A stretch of DNA of 64,000 nucleotides from Simmondsia chinensis. Its lineage: Eukaryota > Streptophyta > Magnoliopsida > Caryophyllales > Simmondsiaceae. Numbering within the stretch: position 1 is the stretch's first letter; each line of letters starts with the position of its first letter. The notes beneath the pieces were generated by a model. That model saw only the letters and a list, made by a program, of their open reading frames with translations. It did not search any database and was not told the DNA's origin. This document shows, piece by piece, positions 22,341 to 34,365 of this stretch. The stretch spans positions 38,641,938-38,705,937 of the forward strand of contig JAGTTD010000001.1 of NCBI GenBank assembly GCA_018398585.1, written 5' to 3'. The position numbers and the translations under genes are program-made.

Positions 22341-25300
22341 TTTCACCTCCCCTAAAAACCCTTCCCACCCCAAATACTAAATTTTGAGATTTTTCCTTTT
22401 TCTTTAATTACCTTTTTCACCTAATCCCTTTTTCTTTAATTTTTTTTATTTTTCCTTAATTTTTTTTCAATCCTAATTCGTACATATTTACCTTTTTATT
22501 TCTCTTTTTTCTTAAAATATTTTTTTGATCACCTAATTAATTTGTATATTAAACATCAATAATTGTTATTTATTTGTAAATTAAACAACAATAATTAATC
22601 TAAAAGTAGCACAACTATATCTCAACTTATCAAAGGGATGGCAATGGAGCGGGTGGGTATGGCGTGCCTCCTGTATACCTGCCCCATTACCCTAATGTGC
22701 GTATAACATTAGTAAATAATTTGGATTATTGAATTCAAGGGCATATTTTTTAACTTTAGGATTAACTATATACAAAATGAACCATTGGTGGGCATGAGGT
22801 GGGGCGGGCCGAGTATGGAGCATGGCTGGGTGGGTCCTCACTTATACCCGAGCTTGCCCTATTTAACTTTGGTTTATAAGATTTAAGCATTAGACAACAG
22901 AACTAACGATACCCACCACCCGAATCCTGCACCCATACCCACCCCATTACCTGTCACGGGTATGAAGTGGATACCCAATAATAATTAATCTAAAAGTAAT
23001 CCAACTATGTCTCAACGTATCAAAGGGAGGGTAATGGAGCGGCGTGGCAAGTCGGGTACAGGGTGCCTCCTCCACATCCGCACCTGCTACCCAAATCCTA
23101 TACCCGTACCTACCCCATTGCCCTAATGTGCGTATAAAATAATTATCTATAGGTGCTCATATTAGTTATTTAATACTTCTTTACAAAACAAATTATTTTA
23201 TTAACCATTGGTAAATGAGATTATCTATACCCACTCCTATTAGTTATTTAATACTATTTTAAAAACAAATTATCTCTTTTATAACATTGATAAATAATTT
23301 AGATTATTAAATTTAAATACATATTTTTTAATTTGAAGTTAACAATGTATAAAATAAAGCGCGTAAGGTAGGTATGAGGTGAGGCGAAGTGGTTATGGAG
23401 CGGGGCAAGGCAGGTCTCCACTTCTACCTGTACCCGTCCCAAACGGGGCGCCTACCCACGAGTAGAGGGTTTCAACCGATTTATTGCCACAAAATCAACA
23501 GGGTATGGTGGGTATGAAGTTGGATGGGCCGGGTATGGAGCGTCGCGGGGCGGCTCCCCACTTATACCCATACCTGCCCCGTTTGACTTTGGTTTATAAG
23601 ATCTACACACTAGACAACAAAACTAACCGCACTCGCCACCCAAAGCCTATACCTGTACTCAGCCCATTACCGGCCATGGGTATGAAGTGCATATCCTTAC
23701 CCACCTCGGCAGTTACAGGCCCGTACCCCTACCCGCCTCATTACTCGCGGATATCCATTACCTGCCCTGTGCTTCCTTAATAAGCGTACATATCGATTAT
23801 CTATATCCACTCCTATTAGTTATTTAATACTATTTTTAAAAACAAATTATTTCTTTTATAATATTGATAAAGATTTTAGATTATTAAATTTAAACACTTA
23901 TTTCTTAATTTAAAGGTCAACTATGTACAAAATAAAACGCGTATGGTGGGTATGAGGTGTGTAAAGTTTGATTTTAGTTTATAAAATCTACACATTCAAT
24001 AATAAAACTAAGATACAACAAAACTTAATTCATTAAAACATAATCCTTAATTTTGATTCTTGAATTTAAACACATATTTTTTTATTTCAAGGTTAACTAT
24101 ATACAAAATTAACCGATTACGATGGGTATGGGGTGGGGCAGGGCAAGTATGAAGCGTGGCTAGGCCGGTCCCCATTTATACCCAAGCCGCCCTGTTTCAA
24201 TTTTATTTATAAGATCTATGCATTAGACAATAAACTAAACGTAACCGCCACCCAAATCTTATACCCGTACCCGCCCCATTACCCACCATCTGTATGAAGT
24301 GTATACCCAACAACAATTAATATAAAAGTATCTCAACTATATCTCAACGTATCAAATGGATGGCAATGGGCCGAGGCCGGTGAGGGGTGCCTTCTCCATA
24401 CCAGTACCCGCCACCCAAATCCTATACCCGTAACCACTTCATTATTCTAATGTATGTACAAAATGATTATCTATACCCGCCCATATTATTTGTTTAATAC
24501 TATTTTTAAAAACTATTTTTTTTTAACATTGATAAATAATTTGGATTATTAAATTTAAACTCTTATTTTTTAAATTTCAAGATTAACTATGTATAAAATG
24601 AGCAGGGTATAATGGGTATGAGGCCAGGCGGGGTGGGTATGGAGCATGGCGGGGCGGGTCACCATTTATACCCGTACCCACCCCGTTTGACTTTAGTTTA
24701 TAAGATCTACGTACTACACAACAAAAATAACCACATCCGCCACTCAAATCCTATTCCGGTACGCAGCCCATGACCCGCCATGGGTATGAATTGCATACCC
24801 GTACCCACCCCACCAGTGACTAACCCGTACCCCTACCTGCTTCATTACCCGTGGGTATCCATTATCCACCCCGTACCTCTTTGATGTGCGTACAGAACAG
24901 TTATCTATACTCGCTCCCATCAGGTGGAGCCCATTGCCATCCCAATATCTCTTAGTTAAAAAATTACCCACCACCAACTTTTTTATCAAAATAAACCAAA
25001 GCGTTATTTCATACGCCATACTGAACCACCAATTCAATATCTTTTAAAATCGAATTATTTGAGTTTGATTATTTTGAAGTTAGAAAAGTTATAGTTGGGT
25101 TATTTTGATAAAAACCTTAACGCATTGTGTCAAACGGATATTCGTGCATAAAGTAGTACATTTTTTTTATTTTAGACTTTTCTTATGTAATCTAAGAACA
25201 GGGCGCGGGTTAGACCTCTGACAACTCGAAAAAAAATAAAGAGTTTTCGTATTTAGTCCACGAAGTGCGACATTTTGCGTGCCTACTACAAGAAAGGATT

Positions 25301-25945
25301 TATTTTAACCATGTGAGGTATATAATTTTTACTTTGGTTTATAAGATCTACGCATTATACAACTAAACTACGGCACAAAAAAACTTAATTAATTAAAGTT
25401 CCAAAAATTGAAAAGGAAAACATATTTTCAATTTAAGATTTTTCGTATTTAACCTATAAAAAAATAAAAAGGTTCTAAAAAAGGCCCCTAAGAACCGAAA
25501 ATAATAAAAAAAATATTAGGGCAATATATTATTATTTTATTACTTCTCTTATGTAATCCGAGAATAGGGTACCGGTTACACATTCAACAATTTCGAATTA
25601 ACACTTTTTGTATTTAGTCCATAAAAGAAAATCAAGTAAACTTCCTATAAACAAAAAATAATAATAATAATAAATTTTTAATTTAATACTTTCTGTATTA
25701 AATTCATAAAAAAAAATCTATAAAAAAAAGAACAAATAAAGTCCCTGTGAAAGATTTAAAATATGAAATATAGTTTGACTTATTTTTTGTTAAAATTTTT
25801 GCAGTTACTACTATAAAAATAATGTAAATTGAATAATATTATAGACAGCAGATCAAATAAGAAGTTAGTTCAATGCAAAAAATCACGAATATAAAAAAAA
25901 AGTGACCAATAAATATCATCCGTACATCACACGGGAATGTACCTA
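22321..25945 (+). mobile_element. Helitron-like element carrying GC-rich insertions
   Basis: Begins A|TCTATATACATATAGAGAAA with a C-rich follow-on. Ends near 25920-25945 with the degenerate hairpin CCGTACATCACACGGG and AATGTACCTA. Its 3' 900 bp matches 18950-19900 and, reversed, 26400-27280. Internal parts are GC-rich hAT-like copies. No replication gene is present. Confidence 0.5.
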
Positions 25946-26250
25946 TTACTATATACTAATAGTGAAGTCCCCCCCCCCTCCCAAAAAGCCCCCAAACCCC
26001 CAATCCTTTTTTTTTTTATATTTTTCATTTTTTCTTAAAAGTTTCCCATCCCCAATCCTTTTTTTATTGCATTTTCCCTTTTTCTTATTTAAAGTATCTA
26101 ATTTATTTGTTTATTTTTATTTGTTTTATTTATTAATATTAGGACATATTTAGTTTTGAATTAAAAGGGAAAAAAATCTTTAATGATGCACTAATTAATG
26201 AGTCATCCATTGCTTCGTGAAATTTTTTTTTTCTTTTACATTATTTGGTA
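25946..26250 (+). mobile_element. 5' fragment of a further Helitron-like element
   Basis: ACTATATACTAATAGTGAAG followed by a run of C and CCCAAAAAGCCCCC resembles the other 5' ends and starts within a few bases of the previous element's 3' end. The similarity stops before 26251. Confidence 0.4.
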
Positions 26251-27285
26251 CTAGGTTCGTTCCTGTACGATGCATGGATGGTATTTATTGGTCACTGTAT
26301 TTTATACCCGTAATTTTTTGCATCGAACTAACATCTTGTTTGATCAGCTATCCATAATGTTGTTCAATTTACATAATTTCTATAGTAGTAATTGTAAAAG
26401 TTTTCAATAAAAAATAAGACAAACTATATTTTTCATTTTAAGTGTTTAACAGGGACTTTATTTGTTCTTTTATCTTTTACGGATTTATTTTTTTACGGAT
26501 TAAAAACAGAAAGTCTTAAATTAAGAATTTATTATTATTATTTTTTTTTTGGTTATGAGGTTTACTTGATTTTCTTTTATGGACTAAATACAAAAGTCTT
26601 AATTCGAAATTGTTGAAGGTGTAATCGGTACCCTATTCTCGGATTACATAAGAGAAGTATTAAAATAATAATATATTGTCCTAATATTTCCTTTATTATT
26701 TGTGGTTCTGGGGGGCCTTTTTTTTTTCGAACCCTTTTTGCTTTTTTATAGGTTAAATACGAAACGCCTTAAATTGAAAATATATTTTCCTTTTTAATTT
26801 TTGAAACTTTAATGAATTAAATTTTTTCGTACCTTAGTTTTGTTGTATAATGCGTAAATCTTATAAACCCATATCAAAATTATATACCTCACCGGGTTAA
26901 AATAAATCCTTTCTTGTTGTAGGCACGCGAAATGTCGTACTTCGTGGACTAAATACGAAAACTCTTTATTTTTTTTGAGTTGTCGGAGGTCTAACTCGCT
27001 CCCTGTTCTTGGATTACATAAGAAAAGTCTTAAATAAAAAAGTTTACTGCTTTATGCACGAATATATGTTTGGCATAGTGCGCTAGGATTTTTATCAAAA
27101 TAACCCAACTATAACTTTTCTAACCCAAAAATAATCAAACTCAAATCTAACCCAAAAATAATCAAACTCAAAGAATTCGATTTTAAAAGATATTGAATTG
27201 GTGGTTTAGTGTGGCGTAAGGTATAACACTCTGGTTTATTTTGGTAGAAAAGTTGGTGGTGGGTAATTTTTTGACTAAGAGATAT
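26251..27285 (-). mobile_element. 3' part of a Helitron-like element in opposite orientation
   Basis: On the - strand this ends AACGAACCTAG at 26251 followed by T, the canonical CTRR|T ending. A hairpin-like CATGCATCGTACAGG precedes it. The rest mirrors 19140-20090 and 25080-25930. Its 5' portion is lost in the GC-rich and copia region to the right. Confidence 0.5.
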
Positions 27286-28437
27286 TGGGATGGCAATGGG
27301 CTCCACCTGATAGGAGCGGGTATAGATAACTGTTCTATACGCACATTAAAGAGGTACGGGGTGGGTAATGGATACCCGCGGGTAATGAGGTGGGTCCGGC
27401 AGGGCGGGTACGGGTATGCACTTCATACCCGTGGCGGGTCATGGGCTGCGTACCAGAATAGGATTTGGGTAGCGGGTGTGGTCATTTTTGTTGTGTAATG
27501 CGTAGATTTTATAAACTAAAGTCAAACTAGGTGGGTACGGGTATAGGTGGGGACCCACCCCGCTAGGGATGGCAATGGGGCGGGGCGGGTACAGGGGGTG
27601 TCTCCTCCATACCCATACCCGCCACCCAAATCCTATACCCATACCCGCCCCATTACCCGCCACGGGTATGAAGTGGATACCCATACCCGCCCCGCCGGGT
27701 ACAAACTCATACCCGTACCCGCCCCATTACCCGCGGGTATCCAACGGGTATGTATTACCCGCCCCGTACCCTCTTTAATGTGGGTAGAAAATGATTATCT
27801 ATACCGAGTGATATTAGTTATTTAATATTACTTTTAAAAATCAATTATATTTTCTTATAACATTGATAAACAATTTGGGTTATCGAATTTAAACACGTAT
27901 TTTTTTAATTTGAAGGTTAATTATGTACAAAATAAAGTGGGTATGGCGGGTATGAGGTGGAGCGGGGCGGGTATGGAGCGGGGCCGGGTGGGCAGGTACA
28001 AAACTATACCCGTACCCGCCCCATACCCGTGACGGGTACGGGGCGGGTACACCGAACCCATACCCACTACCCGCCCCACTTATACCCATACCTGCCCCAA
28101 ACGGGGCGGGTACCCTCGGGTAGCGGATTTTACCCGCCCCATTGCCATCCCTACACCCCGCCACACTCCATACCTGCTCCGCCCGGCCTCATACCCGGCT
28201 CATTTTGTACATAGTTAACCTTGAAATTTAAAAAATAAGGGTTTAAAATCAATAATCCAAATTATTTATCAATGTTAAAAAAAAAAATTTGTTTTTAATA
28301 TTAAACAAATAATATGAGCGGGTATAGATAATCATTTTGTACGTACATTAAGACAATGAAGTAGTTACGGGTATAGGATTTGAGTGGCGAGTACAGGTAT
28401 GGAGAAGGCACCCACACCCGCCTCTCCCCATTGCCAT
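27286..28437. mobile_element. Older hAT-type element, split by a younger relative
   Basis: The left end (TGGGATGGCAATGGG near 27286) and right end (CCCCATTGCCAT near 28437) resemble the terminal repeat of the inserted element. The body shares GC-rich words with it on both sides of 27564-28153. The right tip is cut by the copia LTR. Confidence 0.6.
27564..28153. mobile_element. Non-autonomous hAT element (590 bp) with perfect 8-bp TSD
   Basis: Terminal inverted repeats TAGGGATGGCAATGGGGCGG and its complement mark both ends. The 8 bp outside are identical, CACCCCGC at 27556-27563 and at 28154-28161. Eight-base duplications and a TAGGG-type tip are typical of hAT transposons. The interior consists mostly of repeated GGGCGGGTA/TACCCGCCC motifs and encodes nothing. 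Confidence 0.93.
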
Positions 28438-28606
28438 ATGTGAGAGAGATGCAATGCTATATTGTATTAAGTAATGAAAGAAGTACAAATACATAAACTA
28501 TATATAGAGCTAATTCTATATGGTAAGAGAGTAAATCATGGAGTAAATCAAGGGATTATGATTGTACAGTTATTTGAATAAATCCTAGAGATAATATACT
28601 CTAATA
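28437..28606 (-). repeat. Copia LTR
   Basis: Begins TATTAGAGTATATTATC after the polypurine tract and ends CACATA on the - strand. There is no second LTR to compare. Confidence 0.65.
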
Positions 28607-28613
28607 GGCCCCC

Positions 28614-30870
28614 TCAATCTGAAGGTGGAGCAGCGACATGAAGATTGTTTTTGTGATAGTGAAACAGTGTAGCACCGAGTCCTTTGGTGAAGATGTCGGC
28701 TATCTGTTGAGTTGTGGGAGTGCAGCGAACTTGAAGATCTCCTTTGAGAACTTTCTCACGAACGTAGTGAAAATCAACGTCAACATGTTTAGTTCGTTCA
28801 TTGGAGATAGGGTTGGCTGCAATATATGAAGCAGAGATATTGTCACAGTAGATGATGATAGGGCCAGAGTGTGTGAGACCGATGTCGCGCATGAGGTAGC
28901 GAACCCAGTCTGCTTCAGCAGCGGCTTGGGCAACAGCACGATATTCGAATTTAGTGGATGACTTTGAGACAGTAGCTTGTTTCTTGGCTCGCCAGGAGAT
29001 GAGGGTGGACCCAAGAAAGACGGCATAACCAGTGGTGGAACGACGAGTGTCGGGGCATCCTCCCCACTCAGCATCAGCGTAGACGACGACAGATGTGCAG
29101 GCACCAGGAAGGATCGTTAGGCCGTGATCTGGGGTGCTTTTGAGGTATCGAAGGATTTGCTTCACAACCTGCCAATGACTAGTCTTGGGAGCATGCATAA
29201 ACTGGGAAACAAGATTAACAGCATAACATATATCGGGACGAGTCATGGTGAGATATTGCAGAGCCCCAACCGCACTGCGGTACTCAGTAGGGTCTGGCAA
29301 TACGTCACCCTCAGTCAGCGATAGATGGGCCCGAGCTGGGAGGGGGGTTTTAATGGGTTTGACATCCTCCATCTTATGTTTACGGAGGAGGTCAATAGTG
29401 TAGCGATGATGGGAGAGAAACATACCAGTGTTTGTCTTATGGGCCTCAATCCCTAGGAAGTAGTGAAGGGGACCGAGGTCTTTCATGGCAAATTGAGTGG
29501 AAAGGGTACGAATGAGGGTGTCAAGAGAGTGGGGGTTTGATCCTGTAAGAATTATGTCATCAACATAGAATAACAGGCATATGATATCATTCGTAGAGCG
29601 GAAAAGGAAGAGAGAGGTATCAGCTCTACAACAGGTGAAGCCGAGGCTGTAGAGGAAGGTACTGAAGCGGTGAAACCAGGCCCGGGGGGCTTGTTTGAGA
29701 CCATATAGGGCCTTATGAAGGCGACAGACATGATCGGGGAATTGGGGGTGTATGAAACCCTTAGGTTGCTTCATGTAGACTTCTTCCTTAAGATGGCCAT
29801 GAAGAAAAGCATTTTTAACATCGAGTTGTTTAATTTGCTATTTATTAGTGATCGCAAGTGTGAGGACAAAGCGTATGGTCGAGGGCTTGACGACTGGACT
29901 AAAGGTCTCCTTGAAGTCAATACCTTCGCGTTGGTGAAAGCCTTGGGCAACAAGGCGAGCTTTAAACCGGTCGACGGAACCATCCGCTTTGTATTTGACC
30001 CATATTTCCAAGTGCTTCCTACAATGTTATGTTTGGGATTGGGAGGAACAAGTTCCCAAGTGTTGTTTAGAATTAGGGCGTTAAATTCATCTGCCATAGC
30101 CTCTTGCCATTTGGGATTTTTAACGGCTTGGGAGTAGCACGTAGGTTCTTGGATAACGGTAATGGATGATAGGGATAGGGGATATCGAGTTTTTCGAATA
30201 CCATCCTTGAGTCGAGTTCACATGGGGTGGACAGTAAGGTTGTTGTTTGGGTTGGGTGCGGCCGAGTGTGAGGGCTTGGGTGGGGAGGGCATAGGGACCG
30301 AGGGGGAGGGGATAGGAGGGTCCGGTGGAGGAGGCCCGACGGTTCTGCCGAGGCAGGAACCAAGACGGGAGTACGGGTGGGTTCGGGGAGAATCGCAGCC
30401 TCAGGTTCGACAATAGGGATGTCGGGGTGAGGGCTAGGGTCTTGGTTATGAGTGGAGGGACCAGGGGCCACAGGGCTAGGGAGAGGAGGGCTAGGGGGCG
30501 TAGTAGTCATCCGAAGAGGAAGGGGTTCAGTTGGCAGACTTAGAAGTGTGGTGCCTGTAGCCGTGGTTACTATGAGCGGGAGAGGGAGATCAATGATAGT
30601 GGTTGTACTACCAGGTTCAGAAGCGTGAGTTGGGTTAACTAGTTCAAGGCAGGGGAAGCCAGATTCGTTGAACTTAACATGTCGATTGGTATAAATTTTG
30701 CCTGTTGTGGGGTCAAGACATCGGTAGCCTTTATAGCGTGCCGTATATCCTATGAAGATACATGGTAAAGAACGTGGAGCTAATTTATGAGGGGTACGGG
30801 GTGTGATGTTAGGATAACATGCACACCCAAAAACGCGAAAACTAGTGTAATCCAGAAACCGTTTGAAGAG
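28614..30870 (-). pseudogene. Copia pol remnant: integrase C-terminus, reverse transcriptase, RNase H
   Basis: The longest intact frame (28614-29774, 386 aa) starts inside reverse transcriptase with KALYGLKQAPRAW, has YVDD near residue 70 and runs through a complete RNase H (ADAEWGG, ATVSKSSTKFEYRA, YCDNISA, KHVDVDFHYVREK, IADIFTKGL). Upstream, the conserved EFNALILNNTWELVP start of the RT region and the integrase tail (FRVFGCACYPN) lie in other frames, so at least two frameshifts separate them. It is a priming and DNA-synthesis enzyme fragment with no complete polyprotein. Confidence 0.9.
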
Positions 30871-30880
30871 TCTTTTGAAT

Positions 30881-31853
30881 CTTCATTTTTAAGAAGGTTT
30901 GATTAAATTTTTTAGTGCCCCACAATATGAAGAAGGTTTGATTAACATTCTTTGAGACATAATTAAAGTCTTTTGAATCTTCATTTTAAGCTTTATTGGG
31001 TTCTTTTTAAGCCTAACTGATATTTTTATTTGGTCTTTTCTCAAGCGTCTAGATATTTGGCTACAAGAATAAACTTAATTAAGGAGTTTTTTTTTTCCTT
31101 CCGATATAATATAGGAAAATACTCAAAATAATTTTTTTTTGGATACATAAGTGTATACATATATGGGAAAGAGAGAACTTATCTTTGGGCATATATATAT
31201 ATATATTAGAAAAGGGAAAGGCTAATTTATTTTGTGATATTGTTGGAAATATTTATACATTTATGAAACAAATGAAATACATTTATTTATGTGTCATTAC
31301 TGTTTACATATGTACGTTGGCAAAAAAGAAAAATATTTTCTTTAGAGAAGAGAAAATATATTTTTTATATATATAGTTATTAGGTTTCTTCCTTGCATTG
31401 CACAGCTGGTATTTGATTTATAATATATTTTGTTGTTATGAATTTTTGTATTAACTGAACTAAGTTATTTTGAAGTTGTAGAAATAATGTTCAATATACC
31501 TAATTCTAATTGTAGTAAACTATTGAAATTACTTATCAAAAGATTACAAAAATGTTCGCTGATATGTTTGATGTCATGTCTTTCTTTGTGGTCATGTCTC
31601 GATAAATTAGTTTGTCTCACCTTAATTGTAAAATGTCTGGAAATTCTCCAAAATTTAAGATTTTCTGCTAATGAATTGGCGGATTGTGAACCGACAATGA
31701 GGGTTGTTGCTATTGATTGTAATATATTTTGATTTATTATTGATTTTCCATTATGAAAATGATTGGAGTTCCTAAATTTGTTTTTACCAATGTTATATAT
31801 TAATTTATTGATTTATATGATTGCCCATTTATATTGCAGATGAAGTATGATTT
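30881..31853. other. AT-rich intergenic DNA
   Basis: No gene seen. A stretch from about 31380 (TTAGGTTTCTTCCTTGCATTGCACAG reading on) weakly resembles the - strand Helitron-like 3' end at 26251. From about 31700 the sequence is a paralogue of 38510-38642. Confidence 0.5.
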
Positions 31854-32508
31854 TGTTACAGAAAGAAATGAAAAAGGGGTATCCCACATTGGTGGGTGAC
31901 CAACAATTAGACCAATATACATACTAGAGGAGCTACTCCACCTATTGCCAATTGGTTTTGGGATGGAACCTCCTTTAGTCTGTAACATTGGTATCAGAGC
32001 CGTCGATCCTTGGATCAATTCCAAGGAGCTCGGGTTTGGTATGGGACAGACGCTGCTATGGAGTCGTGCTCGGTCCGGTATGGGATGGACTATGCTTGAT
32101 GGCCGTGCTGGACAAACCACTTAGAACGGGCCTAAGTTTCGAAAAGAGTTACCTAGGAGAGGGCTACCTAGAGTAGAGTAGAGCTGTCCTGAGAAAAGGG
32201 CTACCTAACTCAGAGTGAAGTTACCTAGAGTGAAGCCGTCCAGGGGGAAAAGAGGTATCTAGGAGAGGGCTACCTAGAGTAGAGTGAAGCCGTCCAGAAA
32301 AAGAGCTACTTACTCAGAGTGAAGTTACCTAGAGTGACAGCCGTCGAGGACGACAGTTGCGGAGCATGGTGGTTTGTTGCAGGAAGAAATGAAAAATGGG
32401 TATCCCACATCGGTGGGTGACCAACAATTAGACCAATATATATACTAAAGAGGCTACTCAACCTATTGCCAATTGGTTTTGGGATGGAACCTCCTTTAGT
32501 CCGTAACA
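31854..32508 (+). mobile_element. TRIM (miniature LTR retrotransposon), 655 bp, TSD GATTT
   Basis: Two 134-bp LTRs (31854-31987 and 32375-32508) begin TGTTAC/TGTTGC and end GTAACA. TGGTATCAGAGC at 31989-32000 is the standard initiator-Met tRNA primer site. GATTT flanks both sides (31849-31853 and 32509-32513). LTRs differ at about 10 of 134 sites. The interior encodes nothing and holds tandem copies of a CTACCTAGAGTAGAGTGAAG-type repeat. The LTR carries a CCCACATCGG word seen in several plant TRIMs. Orientation is set by the primer site. Confidence 0.95.
31989..32000 (+). promoter_or_regulatory. TRIM primer binding site
   Basis: TGGTATCAGAGC is complementary to the 3' end of initiator Met tRNA, one base after the 5' LTR. 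Confidence 0.9.
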
Positions 32509-32513
32509 GATTT

Positions 32514-32941
32514 CATAAATAAAATAACTTTTAGCATTTTAAGATGTGAAATTGATTTTAATTCTTTTTTTATTTTTTTTATATGAAAGTTTCATTTTGA
32601 TGGTTTTTGGGGAACTTCAAAGATTGGTCATTCATTATTATATAATTATAATTTTAATATTAAAGGTGAAGAGTTTAATTTTTGGGACTTTTCTAGAGCC
32701 ATTATTTTTATTTTTCCTTCATTTTATTATTTTAATATATAATATGAAGAGTTTAATTTGTGACCTTTGTGTGGTCAATTTTTAAGATACAAAAGTGTAA
32801 TTCTTGATGTTTTTGGTATTTTTTGTTTGTCCTTCATTATTATAATTTTGATATTGAAGGTGAAGGATTTAGTTTTTGGGATCTTGTTAGAGATTCTTTT
32901 AATGCTTGTCCTTCATTCTGTTTAATATTTTATTTTAATTA
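32514..32941. repeat. AT-rich tandem repeat, left part of the gypsy target
   Basis: Contains repeated blocks of roughly 185 bp (CCTTCATTATTATAATTTT...AAAGGTGAAGAGTTTA). The same family continues at 38216-38520 and 46085-48160. The gypsy element interrupts it at 32941. No gene. Confidence 0.6.
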
Positions 32942-33296
32942 TGTTACAGTTAAATCCACATTTGGCGCCAAAAGTCTTGAGCAGGTTGTTAATTCTGCAT
33001 TTTGGCGGCAAATTCAGTTAGGTAGGCGTAACTGGGGAATCTTAGCTACGCGGGAAGGATTTTCTGCAAAATTTGTTAGCTGTTTTCAATTTAATTGATT
33101 TTTGCAATTACATTTAGCATCTTATAAATAAGGAAGGCTGTAAAAGCTAAAGGATCATCAATGAAAGTTAAACCCTATCTTCTCTCTTATTTCTCTCTTC
33201 TTTTCTCCCTCTAAACTCTAATTTCTCTTCTCCCTTTAAACTCTATCAATTGTTCAAATTCTGATCAGAATTCTACGAAATTAGAATTCTGTATCA
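32942..33296 (+). repeat. Gypsy 5' LTR
   Basis: 355 bp with a TATA box TATAAATAA at 33123-33131. A CT-rich leader follows it. Confidence 0.95.
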
Positions 33297-33297
33297 C

Positions 33298-33309
33298 TGG
33301 TTTCAGAGC
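33298..33309 (+). promoter_or_regulatory. Gypsy primer binding site
   Basis: TGGTTTCAGAGC, one mismatch from the initiator-Met consensus TGGTATCAGAGC, placed one base after the 5' LTR. Confidence 0.85.
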
Positions 33310-33346
33310 TCCTGATCCTCTTGACTGTGGGAGTTTTCTTTCATTC

Positions 33347-34365
33347 ATGGCTGAAGGCACTAGGTCTTCAACCGAGATGAAGAGAATGGAGGAAAACATA
33401 CCTGCACAGCTGCAAGCAAATTCTGTGGAGATGACACGCAACCAAGGTGACTTGAGGTTGATAATGCAGGACCTTAAAGACCTGGTTACTGCCTTAACTC
33501 TGAACCACGACCCGTCTAGAACCCGAGGAGGAGGAACTGATGGAGGTTCTACCACTGCGGCTGCACATACTCCAGGGGGGCAACCAGCTACTGCTCCTCA
33601 AAATGGCATCCAGCAGTACCTTGCTCGCTTGGGTAAGGTGGATTTTCCTTTATTTCATGGAGATGATGTGAACGGTTGGGTATTCATGTGTGAACAATTC
33701 TTCTTGATCGATCAAACTCCCGAACCGGATACAGTGAGACTGGCTTCAATTCACATGAGGGGGTTATCCCTTCAATGGTATCAAAAATATATGCGCACTA
33801 GGGGAACCTTACCTATGCCTGAGTGGACCAAATTTGTTGAAGCTTTAAAAATGAGATTCGGAAATGCTTACGAAGATCCTATGTCGGATTTAATGAGTTT
33901 GAAGCAGGATGGTTTGGTTCGAGAATACCTAGCCAAATTTGACGCAATCTCAGTTCGATCCGACCTAAATGAATCCCAACTCATCAGTTGTTTCTTAACC
34001 GGGCTAAGAGAAGATATTGCCTTAGAAGTAAGATCACGACAACCTACCACTCTTCACCACGCTGTGTGTTTGGCTAAACTAACCGAGGCTAAGTTTGAGG
34101 CCCTAGCCAAGCAATTCAAATATCCTAGACCCCCTTTACTCCTCACTCCTAATACCCAAAAATCCACTCTTAACACTTATCGAACCCCTCCTCCAAAATC
34201 AAATAACCCACCTCCCAGCACTCCTAACTTCCCAAAAACACAAAGAACCATACTAAGGCTGAGTTACAAGACAATCGGGCTAAGGGACTCTGTTATTTTT
34301 GCGACGAAAAATTCGAAGTAGGGCACAGTTGCAAAAATAGAGGACCTCAACTCTTTGTCATTGAA
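33347..34365 (+). pseudogene. Gypsy gag (capsid and zinc knuckle), frameshifted
   Basis: The frame 33347-34321 (324 aa) starts MAEGTRSSTEMKRMEE and carries the retrotransposon gag fold: FPLFHGDDVNGWVFMCEQFF, then LQWYQKYM, then YLAKFDAI and LREDIALEVR. The nucleocapsid knuckle (CYFCDEKFEVGHSC) lies in another frame near 34292-34334, so a one-base indel sits just before it. Gag normally packages the RNA; this copy would lose its knuckle. Confidence 0.9.

Larger units (their letters stand above)
17770..25110. repeat. Multiple nested or partial GC-rich hAT-type copies
   Basis: Words such as GGATGGCAATGGGGCGGG, ACCCGCCACCCAAATCCTAT and CCCGCCCCATTGCCAT recur near 17774, 17939, 18510, 18950-19093, 20740-21100, 22636, 23030, 23480, 24360 and 24720-24940. 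They match the intact copy at 27564-28153. Several share a left flank AATTAATCTAAAAGTAGCAC...CGTATCAAA, so they were copied together with their host repeat. Boundaries are mostly blurred. Confidence 0.7.
28437..30880 (-). mobile_element. 5'-truncated Ty1/copia element
   Basis: Holds one LTR (28437-28606), a purine-rich tract (GATTGAGGGGGCC on -) next to it, and pol from the late integrase region to RNase H. Homology stops near 30880 inside integrase, so gag, protease, the 5' LTR and the binding site are gone. LTR tips (TATTAG...CATA) match the copia element at 38643-43904, so the two are related. Confidence 0.85.

Noticed and set aside
21968..22355. Several overlapping frames rich in Tyr, Ile and Met
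   Set aside because: They are translations of a TA/TATACA microsatellite on both strands.
23484..28214. Frames with repeated Pro-Tyr-Pro-Tyr
   Set aside because: They follow the GC-rich TACCCGCCC words of hAT copies and have no protein-like features.
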